Source: Lysobacteraceae bacterium P (GTDB lineage Bacteria; Pseudomonadota; Gammaproteobacteria; Xanthomonadales; Xanthomonadaceae). Taken from it: 64,000 nt of DNA. The notes under the pieces were generated by a model. The model was not told where the DNA came from, did no database searches, and worked only from the letters and a program-made list of their open reading frames with translations. A program made the translations under genes and the position numbers. Positions 61,195 through 64,000 of this stretch are shown piece after piece (position 1 is the stretch's first letter; each line of letters opens with the position of its first letter). The stretch spans positions 92,596-156,595 of the forward strand of contig SCOX01000010.1 of assembly GCA_005503055.1 (NCBI GenBank). Direction: 5' to 3'.

Positions 61195-61875
61195 TCAGAC
61201 CGCGCAGGCCCCGCCTTCCGCGGCGTTGCCAGCGGACGGCTTCGACTCCAGCCCAAGCCGCTCGAACACCTGCGCGAAGACCGCCGGCGTCTGCGCGCCC
61301 TGCACCGCCAGAAGGCCGTCGAACACGAACGTCGGCACGGCCTGGATGCCCAGCGCCTGCGCCTGGCCGAGCTGTGCGCGTACCTCGGCGGTGCCCTCGT
61401 CGGCGTCGAGCATGGCGCGCACGCGCGCTTCCGCAATGCCGCCCGCGGCACCGGCATCGACGAGCGTCTGCGTGTCGGCCAGATTCTTTCCTTCGGCGAA
61501 ATGCGCGCGGAACAGCGCCTCGCCGACCTTGTCCGCATCGCCTTCGCGACCAGCCAGCCAGACCAGCCGATGTGCCTTGAGCGTGTTCACGCGCACCTGG
61601 CCGCGATCGAAATCGAAGGGCAGCCCTTCGGCGCGACCGGTCGCCTGCGTCTGCGACAGGATCTGCTGCGTCCGCTCCGCGCCGCCGAACTTCCTCTGGT
61701 ACGCCTCGCGCAACGGCACCGGCGTCTCGTCGGACTCGGGATCGAGCTGGTACGCATGCCAATGGATGTCCGCCGTTTCACCGGCCTCGCCCAGCTGCGC
61801 GAGCGCCTCGCGCAATCGGTGCTTGCCGATCCAGCACCAGGGACAAACCACGTCGGACCAGATATCGATGCGCAA
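61195..61875 (-). CDS. DsbA-family (FrnE/2-hydroxychromene isomerase-like) protein
   Basis: A 226-residue cytosolic thioredoxin-fold protein of the FrnE/DsbA-like group. It begins with RIDIWSDVVCPWCWIGKHRL, the CPWC active site near residue 12, has a helical insertion (LREAYQRKFGGAERTQQIL) and the cis-Pro motif AVPTFVFDG near 185. No signal peptide. The TTG start at 61875 places the family N-terminus exactly and has GGAG 9 nt upstream; the ATG at 61905 would add ten odd residues. Confidence 0.88.
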   Translation of the reverse strand: MRIDIWSDVVCPWCWIGKHRLREALAQLGEAGETADIHWHAYQLDPESDETPVPLREAYQRKFGGAERTQQILSQTQATGRAEGLPFDFDRGQVRVNTLKAHRLVWLAGREGDADKVGEALFRAHFAEGKNLADTQTLVDAGAAGGIAEARVRAMLDADEGTAEVRAQLGQAQALGIQAVPTFVFDGLLAVQGAQTPAVFAQVFERLGLESKPSAGNAAEGGACAV

Positions 61876-61931
61876 AGGTGTCTTCTCCGTCGGGCTGGAA
61901 CGCATGGGCCCGAAATGGGGGCGCCAGGGGG

Positions 61932-62447
61932 CTACGCAACCGTGCCGGCGCGCTCGTCGGCGTTCCATTGCGCGAACGGGCGGGTGGCCAGCGCGAGGTT
62001 GTAGTAGCGCGAGGCGTCGGTGACTTCCGCGCCGATCCAGTCCGGCCGCGCGAACGCCTCCTGCGCGCTGGTCAGCTCGATCTCGGCGACCACCAGCCCG
62101 GCGTTGTCGCCGAGGAACTCGTCGACCTCCCACAGGTGGCCTTCGTGTTGGACGTAGTGGCGTCGCTTGTCGACCAGACCGCCGACGCACAGGTCCAGCA
62201 GGGCGCGGGCATCGGCCACCGGGATGGCGTAGTCGAATTCCTGACGCGTATGGCCCAGCTCGCGCGACTTGAGGTTGAGGAAGGCCTCGTCGCCAGCGAT
62301 GCGCACGCGCACCGAGGCCTTCATCGCGCCGGTGTCCATCGCCTTCTGGTCGTTGATGTAGCCCTGCGCCATCGGCACGACCCTGTGCGCGGCCACGCGC
62401 CAGCCGTCACCGGTGACGAGAAACTTGCGTTCGATTTCGAGGGCCAT
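61932..62447 (-). CDS. CYTH-domain triphosphatase
   Basis: A 171-residue single CYTH domain. The signature EIERKFLV is at residues 4-11, with ASVRVRIAGD, FLNLKSRE, RQEFDYAIP, LWEVDEF and VVAEIELTS supplying the alternating charged residues that line the triphosphate tunnel. Members hydrolyse inorganic triphosphate or make cyclic AMP. It follows rlmD across an inverted heptamer repeat. Confidence 0.92.
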   Translation of the reverse strand: MALEIERKFLVTGDGWRVAAHRVVPMAQGYINDQKAMDTGAMKASVRVRIAGDEAFLNLKSRELGHTRQEFDYAIPVADARALLDLCVGGLVDKRRHYVQHEGHLWEVDEFLGDNAGLVVAEIELTSAQEAFARPDWIGAEVTDASRYYNLALATRPFAQWNADERAGTVA

Positions 62448-62460
62448 GGGCTGAAGTCCG

Positions 62461-62577
62461 GGATTGGGGATTCGGGATTGGGGATTCGGAAAGAAAACGC
62501 GGATGCGGCAAGGCGGCTGTGGGATTCGAAGGACTCAGATTCTGCTGTTGCGAATCCCGAATCCCGAATCCCCAATC
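62461..62577. repeat. Inverted GGGATTC heptamer arrays forming a long hairpin
   Basis: A left arm of heptamers (62461-62490, GGGGATTCGGGATTGGGG type) and a right arm of the complementary heptamers (62551-62577, CGAATCCCGAATCCCGAATC type) are 60 bp apart. The right arm overlaps the end of rlmD and the left arm stops 13 bp before the CYTH gene, so the RNA would fold into a hairpin between the two genes. No T-run is present. Confidence 0.75.
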
Positions 62578-63928
62578 ACGGCCTTTCGAACACCGCAATC
62601 GATTCCACGTGCGCCGTGTGCGGGAACATGTCCATCACACCGGCCGCCTTGAGCTTCCAGCCGCGCTCCTTCACCAGGAAGCCCGCATCGCGCGCGAGCG
62701 AGGCCGGATGGCAGCTCACGTAGACGATACGATCGAACTGTTTCAGCGGCAGTTGCGCGAGCACGACATCGGCGCCCGAACGCGGCGGATCGAGCAGCAG
62801 CTTGTCGAAGGGTTGCTTCATCCAGGACTCGCCGCTGAGATCCTTCGCCAGGTCGGCGGCGTGGAACTCGGCGTTGACGATGGCATTGTGCGCGGCGTTC
62901 TCGCGCGCGCGCCGCACCAGTCCCGCCTCGCCTTCCACGCCCACGACCTCGCGCACGCGACGCGCCAGCGGCAGGGTGAAGTTGCCCAGGCCCGCGAACA
63001 GGTCGAGTACGCGGTCTTCCGGCTTCGGATCCAGCAGGTCCATCGCGAGCTGGATCATCTTGCCGTTGAGTCCGGCGTTGACCTGGATGAAGTCGAGTGG
63101 GCGGAACAGGAATTCCAGGTTCCACGGCGCCAGCGAAAACGCCAGCTTCGGCGATTCCGGCCACAGCGGATGCACCGTGTCCAGACCTCCTGGCTGCAGG
63201 AAGATGGCGAAGCCGTGCGTCCTGGCGAAGGCCACCAGCGCGTCGCGGTCGCTTTCGGACAACGGCACCAGATGGCGGATCGTCAGCGCAATGCCGCTGA
63301 AATCCGCCTGCGCGTCGCCGGCGATGAATTCGATCTGCGGGATTTCGCGGCGCGCCTGCAGGCCGTCGACCAACGCGGCCAGTTCGGGCAGCTTCGAGGC
63401 GATCTGCGGGATGACGGTGTGGCATTCGCGGATATCGGCGACGAAGCGCGGATCGGTCTCGCGGAAGCCGACGAGCGTCTTGTCCTTCTTCTCCACGCGA
63501 CGCACGGAGAAGCGGCCCTTGCGGCGATAGCCCCATGCCGCGTCGGTGAGCGGCGGCAGGATGCGCTCGGGCATGACGTGGCCGATGCGCTCGAAGTTCT
63601 CCATCAGCACGCGCTGCTTGGCGAGGATCTGCTTGCCTTCGTCGTAGTGCTGCAACGCGCAGCCACTGCATACGCCGAAATGGGCGCAGCGCGGCGTGAC
63701 GCGCTCGGGCGCGGCTTCCAGCACCTCCACGGTGCGGGCTTCGTCGAAGCTGCGGTGGCGGCCGGTCTGCACGGCCATGACGCGTTCGCCCGGGAGCGCG
63801 CCGGCGACGAACACCGCCTTTCCGCTTTCGCCGGGAGACTTGGCGTCAGGACGGCGGGCAACGCCGCGTCCGTCATGGGTGAGGTCGGTGATTTGTACTT
63901 CGAAGGGGGTCTGATCGATGCGGGCCAC
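62576..63928 (-). CDS. rlmD: 23S rRNA (uracil-1939-C5)-methyltransferase
   Basis: A 450-residue TrmA/RumA-type enzyme. An N-terminal TRAM domain (residues about 1-65) is followed by the iron-sulfur cysteines CAHFGVCSGCALQH near residue 75, the SAM motif VLDLFAGLGNFTLPLA near 300, LLLDPPRSGA near 365, and the nucleophilic Cys in IVYVSCHPASLARD near 392. The GTG start at 63928 gives the usual MARIDQ N-terminus; the longer open frame to 63994 looks spurious. A GACAATAC stretch near 63961-63968 may be its -10 region. Confidence 0.93.
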   Translation of the reverse strand: MARIDQTPFEVQITDLTHDGRGVARRPDAKSPGESGKAVFVAGALPGERVMAVQTGRHRSFDEARTVEVLEAAPERVTPRCAHFGVCSGCALQHYDEGKQILAKQRVLMENFERIGHVMPERILPPLTDAAWGYRRKGRFSVRRVEKKDKTLVGFRETDPRFVADIRECHTVIPQIASKLPELAALVDGLQARREIPQIEFIAGDAQADFSGIALTIRHLVPLSESDRDALVAFARTHGFAIFLQPGGLDTVHPLWPESPKLAFSLAPWNLEFLFRPLDFIQVNAGLNGKMIQLAMDLLDPKPEDRVLDLFAGLGNFTLPLARRVREVVGVEGEAGLVRRARENAAHNAIVNAEFHAADLAKDLSGESWMKQPFDKLLLDPPRSGADVVLAQLPLKQFDRIVYVSCHPASLARDAGFLVKERGWKLKAAGVMDMFPHTAHVESIAVFERP

Positions 63929-64000
63929 AGCGGCTGGCGATACTGCAAAACAGGGCCGCGTATTGTCGCAGATCCGCCGCCCGCCCCCACGCACGAGCCC

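Overview
The window is a gene-dense stretch of chromosome (GC by eye in the high 60s percent). It has two tRNA genes, no rRNA operon, no CRISPR array, no insertion sequence and no recognisable prophage. Gene content points to a Gram-negative gammaproteobacterium of the Lysobacteraceae/Xanthomonadaceae, Lysobacter-like: ubiG-gph, divergent efp/epmB, a FimX-type degenerate GGDEF-EAL protein, an Oar-type TonB receptor, PHA genes, and many secreted or lipoprotein hydrolases. REP-like palindromes with a GGCGAAGGCC or GCGAAAGC centre and dispersed GGGATTC heptamers between genes fit the same group. The assignment is inference; no marker rRNA is present.

Layout. 1-4.4 kb (minus): ubiG-gph-phytoene synthase-like with 4-bp overlaps, a methylthioadenosine deaminase, and efp. 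4.5-7.8 kb (plus): epmB and fimX-like, closed by a bidirectional terminator. 7.8-16.4 kb: htpX, gluQRS, phaB, phaR, an M48 protease, an FGE-like lipoprotein, rnd and ppk2. 16.6-19.0 kb: tRNA-Ala(CGC), then four small unrecognised minus-strand genes and a methyltransferase. 19.2-35.3 kb: two small genes, then the most interesting block. 35.4-47.2 kb: tRNA-Arg(CCU), an ALDH7-type dehydrogenase, pyrD-murB-DMT permease, PAP2-ispG, xseA, a second aldehyde dehydrogenase and a VWA lipoprotein. 47.1-54.3 kb: a GAF-GAF-GGDEF-EAL protein, an ECF sigma/anti-sigma-like pair coupled to a YigZ protein, and an ABC exporter. 54.4-54.9 kb: a 12-unit tandem repeat. 55-64 kb: ICMT-like methyltransferase, acyl-CoA dehydrogenase, FAD monooxygenase, cold-shock protein, mtnP-hpt-nagZ, DsbA/FrnE-like protein, CYTH triphosphatase and rlmD.

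Main biological story. Eleven genes between 20.1 and 35.3 kb look like one system for taking up and catabolising peptidoglycan peptides. They are two serine hydrolases, a VanX-like D-Ala-D-Ala dipeptidase lipoprotein, a stand-alone diaminopimelate decarboxylase, an Oar-type TonB receptor, a secreted transglutaminase-fold protease, a secreted NlpC/P60 endopeptidase, an L-Ala-D/L-Glu epimerase, a MurR/RpiR regulator, an L,D-transpeptidase-fold lipoprotein and a glutamate/dicarboxylate symporter. The two arms diverge from one 334-bp intergenic region with back-to-back -35 boxes around an AT-rich palindrome. The individual families are known. The assembled pathway, including a dedicated outer-membrane receptor, is my inference. 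NagZ, another cell-wall recycling enzyme, is at 60-61 kb.

A second pathway is split across the window. The deaminase at 2.3 kb (MTA to MTI), the MTI phosphorylase at 58.8 kb and the adjacent hypoxanthine phosphoribosyltransferase together would convert methylthioadenosine to IMP.
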